This document shows positions 62,733 to 64,000 of a DNA stretch of 64,000 nucleotides, piece by piece (positions within the stretch are counted from its first letter, which is position 1; every line of letters begins with the position of its first letter). Location of the stretch: NCBI RefSeq assembly GCF_017948485.1, contig NZ_JAFFSX010000004.1, positions 372,001-436,000 on the forward strand, in the 5' to 3' direction. The notes under the pieces are model-generated. The model was not told the DNA's origin. It saw only the letters and a program-made list of their open reading frames with translations, and made no database searches. Source of the stretch: Streptomyces sp. GESEQ-35 (GTDB lineage Bacteria > Actinomycetota > Actinomycetes > Streptomycetales > Streptomycetaceae). The position numbers and the translations under genes are program-made.

Positions 62733-64000
62733 GTGAACGACTGGCACAGCTGGGCGGCGTTGGTCGTGTTCGTCGGCGCGTACTCCCTGATCATCAGCGA
62801 GAAGATCCACCGGGTCGCGGTGGCCCTGGGCGGCGCCGGACTGATGCTGGCGATCGGTGCGACCGACGATGTCTCGGCGTTCTACTCCGAGGACTCCGGC
62901 ATCGACTGGAACGTCATCTTCCTGCTGATGGGCATGATGATGATCGTCGGTGTGCTGAAGAAGACCGGCATGTTCGAGTACCTGGCCATCTGGGCGGTGA
63001 AGCGGGCACGCGCCCGCCCCTACCGGGTGATGGCCATGCTCGTCGTCATCACCGCGTTCGCCTCGGCCCTGCTCGACAACGTCACCACGGTCCTGCTCAT
63101 CGCCCCGGTGACCCTGCTGGTCTGCGAACGACTCGGCCTGCCCGCCGCGCCGTTCCTGATCGCCGAGGTGTTCGCGTCCAACATCGGCGGCACGGCGACC
63201 CTGGTCGGCGACCCGCCCAACATCATCATCGCCAGCCGGGCCGGCCTGACCTTCAACGACTTCCTGATCCACCTCGCCCCGCTGTCCGCGGTCCTGATAC
63301 TGCTTCTCCTGCTGCTCTGCCGTTGGCTGTTCCGCAAGTCCTTCGTGTACGACGAGGGCCGCGCCGCCGAGATCATGGAGCTGGAGGAGCGGGAGGCCAT
63401 CAGGGACCCGCGGCTGCTGATCCAGGGCCTCGTCGTACTCGCCCTGGTGGTCGCCGGGTTCGTCCTGCACCCCGTACTGCACTACGAGCCCAGCATCGTC
63501 GCCCTGCTCGGCGCCGGCCTGCTCATCGCGGTGTCCTCGGTCGAGACCGGCGACGTCCTCACCGAGGTCGAATGGCCCACGCTGGCCTTCTTCGCGGGCC
63601 TGTTCGTGATGATCGGCGGGCTGATCGACACCGGTGTCGTCGACGAGGTGTCCCGGGCGCTGGCCGACGTGATCGGCACGAACGAACTCGCCGGCTCCAT
63701 GACCATGCTGAGCGCGTCCGCCGTCCTGTCAGGGGTCGTCGACAACATCCCGTACGTCGCCACCATGGCCCCCATCACCGGCGACCTCGTCCAGAACATG
63801 GGCGGCGACAGCGACCACGTCATGTGGTGGGCCCTCGCGCTCGGCGCCGACCTCGGCGGCAACGCCACCGCCATCGGCGCCTCGGCCAACGTCGTCGTGC
63901 TCGGCATCGCCGAACGCAACCGCCAGCCCATCTCCTTCTGGCAGTTCACCAGGTACGGCCTCGTCGTCACGGCCGTCACGGTGGTGGTGGCGATGGGGTA
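62733..64000 (+). CDS. ArsB/NhaD (SLC13-like) ion transporter, partial
   Basis: The first 422 codons of a polytopic transporter; the 3' end lies outside. At least ten helices are visible. The two repeated family motifs are present: ALLDNVTTVLLIAP followed by NIGGTATLVGDPPNIIIAS in the first half, and VVDNIPYVATMAP followed by LGGNATAIGASANVVVLG in the second. This inverted-repeat pattern is typical of ArsB/NhaD permeases, which exchange Na+ or H+ or export oxyanions. Substrate cannot be fixed. The GTG start is sequestered in the leader hairpin upstream, suggesting regulation of translation by an ion or metabolite. Confidence 0.9.
   Translation, partial: MNDWHSWAALVVFVGAYSLIISEKIHRVAVALGGAGLMLAIGATDDVSAFYSEDSGIDWNVIFLLMGMMMIVGVLKKTGMFEYLAIWAVKRARARPYRVMAMLVVITAFASALLDNVTTVLLIAPVTLLVCERLGLPAAPFLIAEVFASNIGGTATLVGDPPNIIIASRAGLTFNDFLIHLAPLSAVLILLLLLLCRWLFRKSFVYDEGRAAEIMELEEREAIRDPRLLIQGLVVLALVVAGFVLHPVLHYEPSIVALLGAGLLIAVSSVETGDVLTEVEWPTLAFFAGLFVMIGGLIDTGVVDEVSRALADVIGTNELAGSMTMLSASAVLSGVVDNIPYVATMAPITGDLVQNMGGDSDHVMWWALALGADLGGNATAIGASANVVVLGIAERNRQPISFWQFTRYGLVVTAVTVVVAMG

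Overview
The window is a gene-dense, very high-GC stretch with GTG and TTG starts, many ATGA/GTGA stop-start overlaps and actinobacterial families throughout (DUF6104, conservon, rhomboid-like, Kgd, HAIR-controlled lon). It reads as core chromosome of a Streptomyces or close relative. From memory, unchecked, gene content resembles the sucA(kgd)-lon-PBP/FtsW neighbourhood of Streptomyces coelicolor. I see no tRNA, rRNA, CRISPR array, transposase or prophage gene.

Region 1 (1-8760): an amino-acid ABC importer (permease cut by the left edge, plus its lipoprotein receptor), malic enzyme, a zinc-independent MDR oxidoreductase, a two-gene HTH/Clp-N unit behind a palindromic promoter, a coupled DUF4097-PadR pair and two small hypothetical genes.

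Region 2 (8951-20123) is the most interesting part. It is a VMAP/FxSxx-COOH-type conflict or signalling locus: trypsin-co-occurring protein, trypsin-like protease with a VMAP-like C-terminal region, MoxR AAA+ ATPase, vWA/repeat protein, FxsB-type radical SAM/SPASM maturase and FxsT-type NB-ARC/TPR protein. Between the vWA gene and fxsB, overlapping both by 4 nt, is a 51-codon gene that looks like the RiPP precursor. Its C-terminus is YEDAP, not the family-defining FxSxx. Tyr sits where Phe is expected, Asp where Ser is expected, and two residues follow.

Region 3 (20181-36952): Kgd, a two-component system, a spermidine-synthase-like protein, a rhomboid-like membrane protein, a sulfatase, two coupled membrane proteins of unknown role, HspR-type regulated Lon, a GH25 lysozyme whose 3' end is duplicated, a MarR regulator and a PP2C-like protein.

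Region 4 (37334-47921): a complete conservon (cvnA-D) followed by a styrene/indole monooxygenase-like FAD enzyme, an NlpC/P60 hydrolase, a TetR regulator, and two divergent diiron oxygenase genes around a palindrome.

Region 5 (47988-64000): a class B PBP/FtsW-RodA pair, a secreted SH3-like protein, a lipoprotein/histidine-kinase pair without a response regulator, a dual-specificity phosphatase, a NERD protein, a stand-alone LigD polymerase, an unusual N-terminally extended ketosynthase, a glycosyltransferase cluster (GT2, polysialyltransferase-like, AftA-like), and an ArsB/NhaD (SLC13-like) transporter that runs off the right edge and is preceded by a compact structured RNA leader.

A dispersed repeat (core CGCGCAGTTCCCCGCGCCCC) occurs in seven copies plus one fragment, mostly downstream of genes and often between convergent pairs. 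In one case it forms part of the coding tail of the NlpC/P60 gene.
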